A DNA stretch of 64,000 nt from Tolypeutes matacus (GCA_026826555.1 JAKSZT010053883.1:30609282-30673281); one strand, 5' to 3'. Counted from the first letter of the stretch, positions 21,712-32,329 are shown. Made by a program: numbers and translations. The notes: generated by a model from the letters alone, not told the origin.

Positions 21712-21925
21712 GCTGTGCGTGTGCACATGCATGCACAGAAGCACATGTGAACACACTTGCACACACACAGACACACACACATGTGCACAGATAGAAACCA
21801 GGTACAGACCCACAGAGGGACACACTAGATCAGGCCCACACAAAGGGGCACTCCGACACACAAGTAGAAGTGCAGAATGGACAAGTGCATGCAGATGTGC
21901 ACACACCTGTATGTACCTGCACTCG
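21712..21925. repeat. Degenerate AC/GT-rich tract
   Basis: Imperfect CA-based repeat with embedded ATGCAC and ATGTGC words (for example cacacacagacacacacaca). Alternating purine-pyrimidine sequence. Confidence 0.8.
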
Positions 21926-22069
21926 ATGGTGGTGTTTTAGACAGTGTAGGCTGGGTAACAGACAGAGGCATCACCCACCCAGGCCCGCAGCCCCGAGGAG
22001 CCCTCCACAGCCCTCGGCAGAGTGAGGGGTGCCCAGGGTAAGCCCTGAGCGCACTGATTTGCCGAGGCT

Positions 22070-22200
22070 TGGGTGAACACGTCAGCCCGCCAGCCAGCTG
22101 CCTCCCCTCCTAAAATAGCAGCCGTGGATAAGTGACAGCCCACCTGGCTAATGGCAGGGCCTGGCAGGCGCTGTCGTCAACCTTGCCAGCAGCATGAGAA
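22070..22200. promoter_or_regulatory. Weak candidate non-coding island
   Basis: Unique sequence between two AC tracts, with cctaaaatagcagcc (MEF2-like), gtggataagtgacag (GATA-like) and cacctggctaatgg. Motifs are short; little weight. Confidence 0.15.
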
Positions 22201-22235
22201 GGGGCATGCAGGAGGTGCGGGGGCTGGGCCGGCCC

Positions 22236-22833
22236 GACAGTTCTCTCCCGTCCACATGCACCGAGAGGCACATGCGTGTACACAGGCGGCAGGCACACAT
22301 ACGCATGGACAGATGCACAGCACTGCATACCCAGAGGGACCCAAATCCTGAGACACAGGCACTCACCAAGAGGCCCCACACACCACCCAAACCCAGAGCC
22401 ATAGACATGTGGCCAAGCATGCTCACACTGACCACACCCCTGGAGCACAAGTGCACTTACAGACATGGTGCACATCATATGCATCTCCAGGCACAGGTAT
22501 GCATACGGCAGCCACAGAGCTCACGCACCCATGCTCAAACACACCCGCACACACACAGCACACGTGTGTGCAAAATGATGCACATATCAAAGCACACATA
22601 TGCACAGGCACCATAACAGAAGGTCATAACCCCCTGGCACATGCTGTGCATACAACTGACAGATCACATCCATGAAGGCATTTAGGACCAAAGAGATACA
22701 CATTTGCACGCGTGTATACAAGCACTCACATCCACATCCACAGAGTATTCACCCACCTTTCTGGCTCAGTTAGGGTTCCCACAACATCCCCTCCCTCCTC
22801 CACATCGCTGCACACACACACACACACACACAC
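22236..22833. repeat. Degenerate AC-rich block ending in a pure (CA)n
   Basis: About 500 bp of CA-rich, highly imperfect sequence in which CACA, ATGCACA and ACACAT words alternate, followed by a pure (CA)12 at 22810-22833. Together with the tract at 21712 it forms a kilobase dominated by alternating purine-pyrimidine sequence. Confidence 0.8.
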
Positions 22834-22839
22834 ATCCCC

Positions 22840-23275
22840 ACCCCGCGGCCAACAGGGCTTTTACCCATCAGGGGTGGCCGTGGCCATGGCCAAGGCCTGC
22901 AGGAGAAAGGCTCAGGGCCCAGGCTGGATTCTCAGAACGGGTAGGTGACAGTGCTGAGAACAATACCTCCCAGGTCCCCGGATCCCTCAGCAGTAGGGCC
23001 AGGGGCATCTGGAGGGCGTTGCAGGGGAGGCGCCCTGAGCCTGGCACTCTGTGGCACCTGGCCTGGCAGGGGCAGGGTCCTGCACAGCTCCGAAACCCGC
23101 CCTGCCCAACACCACTTCCCTGGTCAGAAAATGGGCAAGCTAAGGAGACGAAGCGGGGGAGGGGGCCCTTGAAAGAGAGGGTTGGGGGTGAGGAGCAGGC
23201 GGGCATGATTGGTGGGAAGGACCGCTCTGGCTGGGGACTGGGGAGAGGTGCTGCGTAAGCAGAAGTCCAGAAGAG
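22840..23275. other. No feature recognised
   Basis: GC-rich unique sequence; the 184-codon + frame from 22704 starts inside the AC repeat and is not credible as a gene. Confidence 0.5.
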
Positions 23276-23277
23276 GA

Positions 23278-23395
23278 AAGTTACTTAGGAAGATTAAATG
23301 AGTCAGTGTAGCATCTCACCAACGGCCATTTAAATGACTCAAAGCGTCAATTGTGAAGCCGGCACAATTTACCCTGACGGCGGCATTCCAAACAC
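23278..23395. promoter_or_regulatory. Candidate conserved non-coding island
   Basis: AT-rich island in GC-rich flanks: aagattaaatgagtcagtgt, ccatttaaatgactcaaagc, gtcaattgtgaagcc, gcacaatttacc. Two TGA(G/C)TCA-like words and a TCAATTG core are present. Not a repeat I recognise. Confidence 0.3.
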
Positions 23396-23399
23396 ACAC

Positions 23400-24295
23400 C
23401 AGAGAGAGGCAGAGATGCTGCTAACTCCTTCCATGCCAGCCCGTGGGCAAACAGGCTTTTCCTCCCAGAAAGGCTGGCCCCAGGGCCACGGCCACAGCCA
23501 CGCTGCTCCTGCAGGCAGTGTATTCTGCAGCCAAGCTGCATCCTTTCAAGGCTTTGAGAGATTCCTAGAAGAACCAAGGAAGTCCCAGCTTCCTTGGGGG
23601 GAGGGGGGCACACAAACCTGAGGAAGATGGGGGGGAGGGGGATTCAAAGCTTCTGCAGGTGCTCCTGTCACTCAGGGTACATATACACATGAAACAGCTG
23701 GTGTCTGAGATGGTGATGGTGGCAGTGGGCAAGGAAGAGACGAAACAAGATCAGCCACAAGCTGACAAGTGATAGCACTCGCTGGTGTGCATTTGGCAGC
23801 TTATTGTTCCAATCTTTTGCATTTTTGGAAATTTTCAGAAATAAAAGTTTTTTTACAGCTTTGGATCCCTTCTCTCAGAGCTGGCATTCATTCTCCATTG
23901 GCTCACGTAATCACTCATTTGTTCATCAACTTTCTCTGAAGCCTGCCCTTAGAGACAGCTCATCATCCAGTGGGGAGACTGTCCCTGGTGTGGACAGCAC
24001 TGTCCGACCTGCATCACACCTTGTGAGGTCACTGCTCATGGGGATACAAGAAGAGAGAGCCCCATAGAGCGGTGGGCCCTCGATATGCCCTGCAGGGAGG
24101 AGGAAGAAGATGACAACATCCCATCCAGAAAGATCAGCAGGCTGGCTCCTTTGGGGAGCGGATGTTGTTTGGTAGCCTGAGAAAAGGGGAAGGAGAGGGG
24201 GTGTAGGGGGGCTGGTGCAGTAGTGGGTGGCCATGAGGGAGAGCAGAGCCTCTTCCCTGGGGATGGGGGCAGTGTGGGGGCAGAGAGAGGAGAGA
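23400..24295. other. No gene recognised; purine tract near 24175-24300
   Basis: Bases 23885-23975 may be a decayed antisense L2 piece (cactcatttgttcatcaact). Paired G runs at 23596-23608 and 23629-23641. Confidence 0.45.
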
Positions 24296-24299
24296 AAGG

Positions 24300-24460
24300 G
24301 AACTGCCACGTGCTGAGCATCGTGCTCAGACTGGCTTGGGCCCATCGTTCACGGCCCTGGGAGGGGCACAGGATGCCCATGTCATGGATGTGGAAACTGA
24401 GGCTCTGACAGACAGGCCCCAGAATAAGGCTGGGTCAGGTCTGGAACCCTCATCTCACTA
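24300..24460 (-). mobile_element. MIR SINE fragment
   Basis: Antisense MIR: acgtgctgagcatcgtgctc, gatgtggaaactgaggctct, gggtcaggtctggaacc. Confidence 0.75.
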
Positions 24461-24569
24461 ACTAGGGCCCTGTGTTTTTGCTAATAGGGAGAGAAAGCAA
24501 GGGCTGCACTGCAGGGAACTTTCTGGGGGTGGGGGTGGCTGCTGCATGAAGGCAGGGGCCATGTGGGTA

Positions 24570-24630
24570 ATTCCAGTGCTGAACCACCTGGCAGGCTCTG
24601 TAAACACTTGTGGAATGAATGGAAATGAGA
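24570..24630 (+). mobile_element. L2 LINE tail fragment
   Basis: Short sense L2 end: accacctggcaggctctgta then aacacttgtggaatgaatgg. Confidence 0.5.
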
Positions 24631-24645
24631 GGCCGCTGAGGGCAT

Positions 24646-24672
24646 GGGGAGCTCCTGGGTGGGGGTGGGGGG
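24646..24672 (+). other. Potential G-quadruplex
   Basis: Four G runs (4, 3, 5 and 6 bases) with loops of 7, 1 and 1 bases, which satisfies the G3+N1-7 rule. Confidence 0.6.
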
Positions 24673-24679
24673 AGCCTGA

Positions 24680-25390
24680 AGGTAGGAGGGAGTGTGTGGA
24701 GGGGCCCCGAGGCCACAGGATCTGCTCCTGAGCTGAGCCTATGCTCGCTGAGCCCATTTCAGAATCTCTGAGAAGTGGGGGAGCAGACAGGGTGGCCCAG
24801 AATCCCATGTCCAGCCCCTCTGTCCTCCTCATCCCCTGGACACAGGCCTGCCCCTTTGGTCCTGCATGGCCAGCGCTGCTTCCTGGTGCACCAGCCTCTC
24901 CCCCACCCAGTGATGGCCAAAGTGCCCAGGGAGCGAGTTGTTCCAAGGGCCCTCCTAGCTCAGGACCAGCTGGGGAGTAGAAATGGAGGGGGCAGAGTAC
25001 AATCCCCCAGAGAGGAAAGGGTGCCAAATTGGCCTTTACCTGGGAACCATGATGCCCTTTTCACAGCCACCTCACTTTGGGGCTGTGGGCACCCAGAGCT
25101 GGAGCTGGGCACCTGGAGATGACCCAGTCTCAGTGCTTGTATCCCAGGCATAGCAGCTCTGACCGTCCTCCCCACGTGCTGCTGGTTTCTGCAGACAACT
25201 GGTGCACTGCGTGCCCTGGACACAGAGGCGGTCCATGTGCAATGCATGTGCACACGTGTGCACCTCTACACACACATCCGCATGCTGCTCCCCTGTCCCC
25301 AAGGACCCACCATCCCCTCCTTCAACAAACCTGCCCGGCTCAGGCCCTGGGCTGAGGGTTAAGGGACACACAGAAGCAAGCAGAAAAGGG
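24680..25390. other. No gene recognised
   Basis: GC-rich sequence. A short AC-rich piece lies at 25235-25285. The 189-codon minus frame (24458-25027) has no family resemblance. Confidence 0.5.
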
Positions 25391-25394
25391 ACCT

Positions 25395-25470
25395 CGGCCT
25401 GAATTTCAAAGTCTGAAATAGCCCACCACAAATTATCTTTGTTCTGACAGGCTGATTAGCATAATTATCC
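25395..25470. promoter_or_regulatory. Candidate non-coding island
   Basis: Short AT-rich stretch: caaattatctttgttctgac then ggctgattagcataattatc. Contains TTTGTTCT (SOX-like) and GATTA/TAATTA homeodomain cores. Confidence 0.22.
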
Positions 25471-25516
25471 CATCAGAGGGAAAAAAAAAAAACAGGAGAG
25501 AGAGGATGAGGACAGT

Positions 25517-25519
<3 letters not shown>

Positions 25520-25547
<28 letters not shown>
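25520..25547. repeat. (GA)n microsatellite
   Basis: Fourteen uninterrupted GA units, 27 bp after a 12-base A run. Confidence 0.95.
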
Positions 25548-25549
25548 CA

Positions 25550-25870
25550 TCTCGAGGAGCAGCAGCCCAGAAGAGTGAGCAGGGATGCCCACCTGGCCCC
25601 CAGGCAGTGTGCAGAGGGGAGTCTCCTTCCCTCTCAGACTCCCACAGCAAAGCAGGTGCAGGGTGGGCTTTAGGGGCCCCGTCTGTAAAACGGAAGGGTA
25701 GGACAAAGAGTTCAAGGTCCCACCAGCTCTGACATTAATGCACCTAAACGGCGGCGCTGGGATGTACTAGACAAAATAATTCTACTGAAGGATGCCAAGA
25801 CCCTTGCATCAAGGTTGTTCTGCTTTAACACAAGGCACAGCTTAGCCCCGAGCCTCCCTTGTAAAGAGCC
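25550..25870. other. No feature recognised
   Basis: Unique sequence between the GA run and the next L2. Confidence 0.45.
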
Positions 25871-25874
25871 CAGG

Positions 25875-26195
25875 TCTGTGTGCTCCTGCTCTGTGCCAGG
25901 CGCAGTACTAGGGCCCCCAGGATCCAGCAATGAACCTGACAGGCAGCTGGCCTTGCTCTAGGGGAGCTCATGGCCGGGAGAGACCCAGCTAGGCAATTCC
26001 AATACACCCTTAACTAGTGTGAGAGCAGCAGTATAGGGTGCTCTGGGGATGCAGAGAAAGGACCCCTGATCCAGACTTGCTGGGGGGAAGACATAGAAGG
26101 GTTTCTAAAGGAAGGGAGACCCAAGAAAGAACTTGAGTGAGACACAGGAGTTGGCCAGGAGGTAGAGGAACAACTGACCCTGGCCCTAGTAATTT
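25875..26195 (-). mobile_element. L2 LINE, antisense 3' region
   Basis: Antisense L2: ctgctctgtgccaggcgcag, atccagcaatgaacctgaca, then the inner piece agggtttctaaaggaaggga and aagaacttgagtgagac. Confidence 0.75.
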
Positions 26196-26279
26196 CAGAC
26201 AGCCATGACAGATGTCTGTTGGTCTCTAACCACCCAGCCCCTTCCTCTGAACAGGTTCACGGTATTTGTTTCTCCTCCA

Positions 26280-26390
26280 CAACTCGATCTTTGCATGCAG
26301 GCACTCTCCTAGTTCTCTTCCATCTCCCACAGTCCTTAGCACAGTCCTGGGCACACAGCTGACTTAATTAATTCTCACTGAATGGAAGTG
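26280..26390 (+). mobile_element. L2 LINE tail
   Basis: Sense L2 end: agtccttagcacagtcctgg, gcacacagctgacttaatta, attctcactgaatgg. Confidence 0.65.
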
Positions 26391-26679
26391 CTACACCTAG
26401 TACATTCCCAGGATGGAAAGTCCTGGGTTAGGGCGCCTGCTGCTTCTTCCCACCCTTCTTTCACCTGCAGCAAGGTACGGGAGGTCAGTCGCGGTGCCAT
26501 ACCCACTTTTCAGGACAGGGCTGAATTGATGTATCGAGCTACTCAACCTTCCAGCTTCTGGGGAAAGAAGTAAGGGAGGGGAAAGAAGGCCAAGCAATGC
26601 AGGCTGTGCTAGAAGACCTGGGAGTCCCGAGCCAGAGCTCTGGACACGTCTGCAGCACCAATGAAAGCCTTCTCAGGCT

Positions 26680-26825
26680 TTGTCTTCTACAGTTATCACC
26701 GTAATCCTGTAAGTTATCACCGTAAACCTCCGAGGCCTGGTTGATAGAAAAGGAAACTGAGGCTCAGACAAGTGACCTGCCCATGACCTGCATAGGGTGA
26801 GTAGCAGTGCCTGGACATAAGATTA
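26680..26825 (-). mobile_element. MIR SINE with internal 21-bp tandem duplication
   Basis: Antisense MIR (ggaaactgaggctcagacaa, cctgcccatgacctgcatag). The word agttatcaccgtaa occurs at 26691 and again at 26712, a tandem duplication with 21-bp period inside the element. Confidence 0.75.
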
Positions 26826-27029
26826 TTCATGTCCTTTCTACTACACATCTAGCCCCCAGCAGCTACCCCACATTCTATGACCAGTGCAGCCCTAACCAAG
26901 ATGAACAAAATCAAACCCCAAGCACCATTTTGAAAAGGGGAGATAGGGGTGCCTCAAGACCTCAAAGGGGTCTGACCAAAGTCCTATGCTGGGGTCCCAC
27001 AAGGAAGGCCACACAGCTCTGAGCTGCCA

Positions 27030-27180
27030 TCATCACACCCCAAGCCCGTTAGCTGACCAGTTTCCTAATTACGGTTTCTACATGCTGCTAATTCTCCCAA
27101 TTATAAGACAAGCACCTGCCGATCCTGTTAAGGTTTATCACGCAGCAGAGCTGCAAAAGTGACAGCTGGATCAAAGGGCT
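27030..27180. promoter_or_regulatory. Candidate conserved non-coding island
   Basis: Unique AT-rich sequence: tttcctaattacggtttcta, atgctgctaattctcccaat, ataagacaag, then gtgacagctggatcaaaggg. It offers TAATTA, two CTAATT, a TGACAG (TALE-type) and an ATCAAAG (TCF/LEF-type) core within 120 bp. Confidence 0.35.
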
Positions 27181-27184
27181 GCAG

Positions 27185-27360
27185 CACTGTGGAGTGAAAA
27201 GCATGTGGTCCAGCAGAGAGGAGGCTCAATTCTCATCCCAGATCTGCCCCCTGAACTCAAAGATGACTCTGGGCAAGCCACTTAACCACCCCAGACTTCT
27301 ATTTTCCTCATCTGTCAAATAAAGGAGTTGAATTATGTGGTCCCCTCAGTCCCCTCCAGG
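27185..27360 (+). mobile_element. MIR SINE
   Basis: Sense MIR: gtggagtgaaaagcatgtgg, ctctgggcaagccacttaac, ttttcctcatctgtcaaata. Sits between two AT-rich islands. Confidence 0.82.
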
Positions 27361-27379
27361 CTGAGCCTTCGAGGAGCCC

Positions 27380-27600
27380 ATGATTCGTGTTTCAATTAAA
27401 GTTCACCAGGCTGTCTATCAGAAAATTTAATGACTCTTCAAAGTTGACCAAAGCAGGCAAAAAGATTATGAATGTAATTTCATTGAAATGGGAAAAGATG
27501 AGAAAAAGCAAGCAAGTAGCATCTTAGAGAGGCCACGTTTACCAGCACACAGTGAGTCACTGCATTTGTGTGGCAGGGAAGGAAGAATGAAATTGGATTC
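27380..27600. promoter_or_regulatory. Candidate conserved non-coding island
   Basis: Unique AT-rich sequence: gtttcaattaaagttcacca, tcagaaaatttaatgactct, gattatgaatgtaatttcat, then gtgagtcactgcatttgtg with a TGAGTCA AP-1/MAF-type core. Confidence 0.35.
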
Positions 27601-27939
27601 TCTGGAGCTCACATGGGCTTGTCTTCCCAGAGCCTGGGAGAGGACTGGCTCTAGCCAGTGACCAGGTGGCCTGATGGGGCCCCTTGGGGTTAATTCAAAG
27701 TGGGGGCGGGGATGAAGGAGGGAGGTCCCAGGACAATGTAGATTAAGCCAGGCTACAGGAGGAATTTATGACAACTGCAGTCAATTTTCCATTTGACCCA
27801 AAGGCCTCCAGACCTGCTGGGATTTGGCTCTCAGAGACTCTGAGATGCTTTATATTGAGTGCCAGTGGGAATTTTGGTCCCAGGGAGGCTAAAGGTCCTC
27901 TATGGAACCCAATTCCCTAAGAAACATTGAAAAGAGGGT

Positions 27940-28125
27940 AAGTGAAGTAAAAATACTGTTTGTTTCCCAATTTACAGGCAATTACACATGATTTATAGCC
28001 CAGCCTGCCTCTTGCACAAGCAGCTCTGTAATTTACAAGACCATAAAGTTGGGGGCGCCCATGCTCCTGCCACTATAAATCTGGCCTGGATGGTTACTCG
28101 GGGTGGAAATGATTAATCTGCCCTT
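27940..28125. promoter_or_regulatory. Candidate conserved non-coding island
   Basis: Unique sequence with caatttacaggcaattacac, gatttatagcccagc, gtaatttacaagaccataaa and ctataaatctggcc, then aaatgattaatctgccc. The TTTATAG/CCATAAA words are caudal/Hox-like and GATTAATC is bicoid/OTX-like. Confidence 0.33.
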
Positions 28126-28129
28126 CCAG

Positions 28130-28935
28130 GGATGAGCTTACAGGGTGCTCGATTTGCCAGGGTAGCCTTGTGCTGAGCGGCACTTCTCAGCCCACCTGGA
28201 ATATGTGTTTTACTCTGGAAGAGAAATATGGCCAATGGCCCCAAGAGGCAACTGGGCTCTGGGTCATAAGGTATATCTAGCTGAGAGGTGCCAGCCAAGG
28301 GTGCCGGTCCAGCCCATTGTACATGGATGTGCACCTTTTCCTCCTGAGCGATCACCCCAACCCCTTTCCACAGGCCCAGTTTTGCATCAGCTGAGACAGC
28401 TCAGTCTCAAGCCTCAAGCAGAAGATGGAACCAGAGAGAGGCTACTAAGCAGGTGCCAGACACACAGTCCATGGTTTGGCCTGGACTAGTGCTAAAGACA
28501 TTGCCAAACCAATGGGGACCTTAGAAGATTGAAAAGCACCATTGCCAGGGCACAGGCAGGACTGGGAGGTCAGCAGCAGGCTCAGCCTGTGGTCACGCTT
28601 TGTTTGGCTAAGGCAGGGGATCACCACTAAATAGCCTTTGAACTTCCCACAGTTTGTTAGCTCTACCTGGGTGTAAAGGTGGGAGGAAATTCCTAAGTTG
28701 AAAGGCCCAGTTCCTAATCTTTGCAGAAGCCCTCTCTCACTTCCTCATGAAGCTGGGTGGCTCTGGCTTTGTGGACTCAGTGGCAGCTTATTTTCCAGGA
28801 TCTCCTTCATCAGAACCTTCCTCCAGGGTCCAGGCCATCCACCTCTGGCATTCTCACCTTCATTGGGATTCTGATTTGCAGGACTTAGGCCCAGGGAAGG
28901 TAAGAATGGTAGACCCAGGCATGGTGAGCCTCTCA
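28130..28935. other. No feature recognised
   Basis: Unique sequence, no repeat or exon recognised. Confidence 0.5.
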
Positions 28936-28939
28936 TCCA

Positions 28940-29065
28940 TCCATCCATTCAACAAACACTTATTAAGCACCTACTGTTTGCCAGACACTGTGCTTTTTTT
29001 CCAAGAATACAACAATTAAAAAGATGAATGGAATCCCTGCCTGCTTAGTAGGTGAGAAGGGCAAA
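28940..29065 (-). mobile_element. L2 LINE 3' end, antisense
   Basis: Antisense L2 tail: tccattcaacaaacacttat, taagcacctactgtttgcca, gacactgtgct. Confidence 0.85.
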
Positions 29066-29069
29066 TAAG

Positions 29070-29260
29070 CTGATGATAATAATCGCTAATGTTTGTTGAC
29101 TTTTTACCAAGTATCAGGTCTTGTGCTAAGGCCCTTGTATAATCTCCTCAGGACCCCCAGTAGCTGCTGTTATCTGGCTACATAGCTAGCTGAGGAGAAG
29201 CTGGGGTCTGAACCTGGGCAGGCTGATGCCAGGGCCCACCCTATTAGCCACTAGGCAATG
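29070..29260 (-). mobile_element. MIR SINE
   Basis: Antisense MIR: gctaatgtttgttgactttt, aggtcttgtgctaaggccct, tagctagctgaggagaagct, tctgaacctgggcaggctg, ending at the tRNA-like attagccactaggc. Confidence 0.85.
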
Positions 29261-29300
29261 AGGGCAGAGTTTGATCAGTGCCCTGACAGCACAGAAGATC

Positions 29301-29340
29301 TTTCCTAGTCCTTACTTCTCTTTCCCAGTCCTTACTTTTC
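29301..29340. repeat. 20-bp tandem repeat, two copies
   Basis: tttcctagtccttacttctc and tttcccagtccttacttttc are adjacent; they differ at two positions. Confidence 0.85.
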
Positions 29341-29344
29341 TTCC

Positions 29345-29770
29345 CCAGCTCCAGGTCCTCCCTTCCCCACTGAGAGCTGGGAGAGCTGGGGCTGGATGCC
29401 CAGGCCTGGGTCCTTTCTCCTGGGTCCCACAAAGCCCTAGAGAGTGCCTTTGACTCCACTGCTCCCCCTCCATGCTCAGCGGGGCCTGATTGCCCTCTGC
29501 CTGGGAGTCACTCCACAACATAGAGCTCAAGGGCCCATGAGAGTTGTTGGAAATAAGGAGCGGAGACTCGTGGGTCAGCTAGTTCCTGCTGGAAGAGCCA
29601 ATGCCAGGAGGCAGAGTCACAGCCTATGGTCTGGGAAGTGGGAGGTGACAGGTCCAGAGATAGAGAGGAAGCAGGATGGAATACCAAGAAGGAAATCCAG
29701 ACACACAATAGACTGAAAAGGGGGCAGGGGGTAGTTCCTAGGCAATGCTCATAAAAGCTATTTGGTCAGA
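29345..29770. other. No feature recognised
   Basis: GC-rich unique sequence. Confidence 0.45.
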
Positions 29771-29774
29771 CATG

Positions 29775-29980
29775 ATGGGCATATGGGCTAAGGAGATGGG
29801 CTTTGGTGCCAGGGGGCCTGGGTTAGCTCAACTTTGCCACTTATTACTTCAACTCTCCAAGGCTCAGTTTCCCCATCTGTCAAACGAAGATAATAATGGC
29901 AAAAATATATGCTTGCTTGAGAATTTATTGAGATAATGGATCTAGGATCCATAGTAAGCACTCAATAAATAGTAGTAATC
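29775..29980 (+). mobile_element. MIR SINE, nearly full length
   Basis: Sense MIR: agatgggctttggtgccagg, ggctcagtttccccatctgt, gaatttattgagataatgga, atagtaagcactcaataaat, ending in the 3' tail at about 29975. Confidence 0.92.
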
Positions 29981-30264
29981 ACGCTGATAGTAATGATGAT
30001 TTTTATTCATCTAGCAAGCATCTCTTGAAGTCCAGGACCCAGGCAGCTGGCAACACAGAGCCAAGGTCAGCATCGCCTTTTTGTGGGTTGTCCACCAGGC
30101 CCTCTTTCCCACTGAAAAGCTGAGCTGGCTGCCCACCACCACCCCATACTCCCTCCCCTGTCCCAGACATCCTCATCTATATCTGTCTCTTGCAGGCAAG
30201 AACATCCCTGGAAACTTCTATCATGGTCCATGGGAGGTGTTATTTACTGCTCCACAGTTTCCCC

Positions 30265-30365
30265 AGCACTTTTGTGCTCTCTTTTTCTCTCTCTCGGCTT
30301 TCTCGGACTCTCTCTCTAGCTTTCTTTTTGCTCCCTTCTGTCTCTCTTTCTGTCTGTCTTCCCTC
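30265..30365. repeat. Polypyrimidine tract
   Basis: TCTC-rich sequence of about 100 bp (ctctctttttctctctctcg and similar). Confidence 0.75.
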
Positions 30366-30369
30366 CTGC

Positions 30370-30875
30370 CCAATCATGACCACCGCTCTCCAGGTGAGGA
30401 TAACTGGTGACACGTGTTCCCAGAATACGCACTGGAAAGGCTTTGTGATAAGGGTTGATTGCACATCCTTCCCCTAGGGACTGACACACCCCAAGAGCAG
30501 GGAACATTTTAACCTGCTTCCCCTCAAGCGTTGGGCAGCTAGGAGAGACCTTCACCCTGCTTTTTAAGCCCCCTGATTTGTAGATCCTCCCCCTCCTCTC
30601 ATATGCACACGGATGCCCCCTCCCATCCCCAGCACTGGGACAGAGTGGCAGGAGCCACATCCTGCTCACAGCCTGGGAGTCTCCTCCAGCCACAGCCCTG
30701 GGAGGGGCCAGCTCAGGCCTTCTTGGGGCCCTTGCCGAGACATTCAGGCTGGTAACCTGGCAGCCACAGGACCCCATCTCCCCATCGGTGGGTGTCTCAG
30801 GAACAGGTGTGTCTATAGGGGCAGCATCAATGGCCCCAACCAGGAGGCACTCTCAGCTGTTGTTTGACAGTGGAC
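30370..30875. other. No feature recognised
   Basis: GC-rich unique sequence; overlapping frames on both strands. Confidence 0.5.
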
Positions 30876-30879
30876 AATT

Positions 30880-31110
30880 TGAGCAAACAGAATGACTCAT
30901 CCTGGAGACAAAACCAAGGCAGAGAGCCTTTCCAACCCTCTCCCAAGGGAAGCAAACTAATTAAGTGGCCTCATCAGAGTACCCACTGTGGAGCCAGCCC
31001 TCACTCTCCACTCCCTCTGGCCCTGGCAAGGAGGCCAGATTAATGGAATTAACTGCAAATGCTACCCTCTCTTCCCCCAAATTATCTTGGCTCCCAAGAC
31101 AAAGCAACCT
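30880..31110. promoter_or_regulatory. Candidate non-coding island
   Basis: Unique sequence with aagcaaactaattaagtggc (TAATTA), cagattaatggaattaactg, gcaaatgctaccctc and caaattatcttgg. Clustered ATTA words in otherwise GC-rich DNA. Confidence 0.28.
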
Positions 31111-31114
31111 TTCC

Positions 31115-31420
31115 AGAAAACCAGGCAAGCATCCTCCAGTTCCTCCTCTCGATTGGCACTGGAGACTCCCTTGCCAAGAGCCTCCTTGGGGACTGAGCAG
31201 TCCCCGCAGATGGCAGGAGCTGGTCAGAACAGGATCAGGGAGGAGGGGGAAGACTGGACCACAAACAACTCAAGGAGGTCAGGCCTGCCCCTTGGCAACT
31301 AGCAGAGGGGGCCGTGTCAAGTCATCTTCACTGCAGTGGGACCCATGTTCAAGTCTGCCAGCTGGAAACAGAGTTTTGATCTCAACACATTAACTCTCCA
31401 CATGCACACACACACAATCA
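31115..31420. other. No feature recognised
   Basis: Unique sequence; a short (CA)5 near 31404. Confidence 0.45.
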
Positions 31421-31424
31421 TTGA

Positions 31425-31545
31425 TAGACTCATTCATTAATTCAACATTTGTTGGCACCAACCATGCACCAGGCCTGCTTTTAAGCAGCGGACATACAGA
31501 AATGAAAATGCTAACACTGGAGTAAGTACTGGAGGAGAGCTGTGT
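31425..31545 (-). mobile_element. L2 LINE 3' end, antisense
   Basis: Antisense L2: attcattaattcaacatttg, caaccatgcaccaggcctgc, cggacatacagaaatgaaaa. Confidence 0.75.
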
Positions 31546-31549
31546 GTAA

Positions 31550-32325
31550 GGCCCTGGGAGTCTGTGCTGGGAAAAGATTCACTATTTTCTGAGGGTATCA
31601 GAAGGGGCTTCATTCATAGTAGAGAAGACACTATAGGCACTAGAAGGATAAGCAGGAATGACCAAGGGGAGACACGGAGCTCACAGTTAATGTGCAACGA
31701 AGTCTTGGGTCCTGGCTACAGGACATAACACAAGTCTTCTCCAACCCATTCCAGGCATGGCACATCCAGAAATCTCCATGGAATGCTGTGAAAGTGTGGA
31801 TTATAGAACTCTCTTGTGTGAGCTGAGACCAATTCAACCAACACAAACGGCGATCATATAAAGAATAACAACATGAAGGATCATAAAGTACCATTTAGGT
31901 AGGGGAAAATAGTTAGCACAAGCCTTCTCACTGAGGGCTGCAGGAAGGGAGAGGCTGACAGCCTGGGCAAAGATGCTTGATGAAGGGTGAGATATTTGCA
32001 CAGTTACTGGTCATGTCACCTGCTGCCTCTTCCTTAGCAGCTACTTCCTTCTTATGCTGGTGCCTAGGGTTTAATAAAAAATGTATAAGGGTCGGGGTGA
32101 CCGAGAAAATCTTATTAACTTCACAGTGTCTGTGAGTTGGAAAAAGACTAGTCTGTGTGATTGGAGCAGTAGAGGGTCTGTCTGTTCCCAAAACCTCCAA
32201 TCTGACTCAGGATGTTGTTCCTATGGCTTTCACAGAGGGTGAGTGGGGTTACTTCACAATGCTAGGCCTGGCTACCCTCAAGAAAATCCTCAAACACCAG
32301 AGTCTGGTAGTTGAGACCCCCATAC
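31550..32325. other. No feature recognised
   Basis: Unique or unassignable sequence. Confidence 0.45.
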
Positions 32326-32329
32326 TCTG

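Noticed and set aside
22194..22616. His/Thr-rich 140-codon frame
   Set aside because: Product of the imperfect CA repeat; the same effect gives His/Thr-rich frames at 44187-44613.
21712..22833. Possible CRISPR-like or satellite array
   Set aside because: No regular unit or spacer pattern; it is a degenerate dinucleotide repeat in a mammalian genome.
22704..23258. 184-codon plus-strand frame
   Set aside because: Begins inside the AC repeat and continues in GC-rich sequence; no family resemblance.
24458..25027. 189-codon minus-strand frame
   Set aside because: Pro/Leu-rich reading of GC-rich DNA, overlapped by other frames on both strands.
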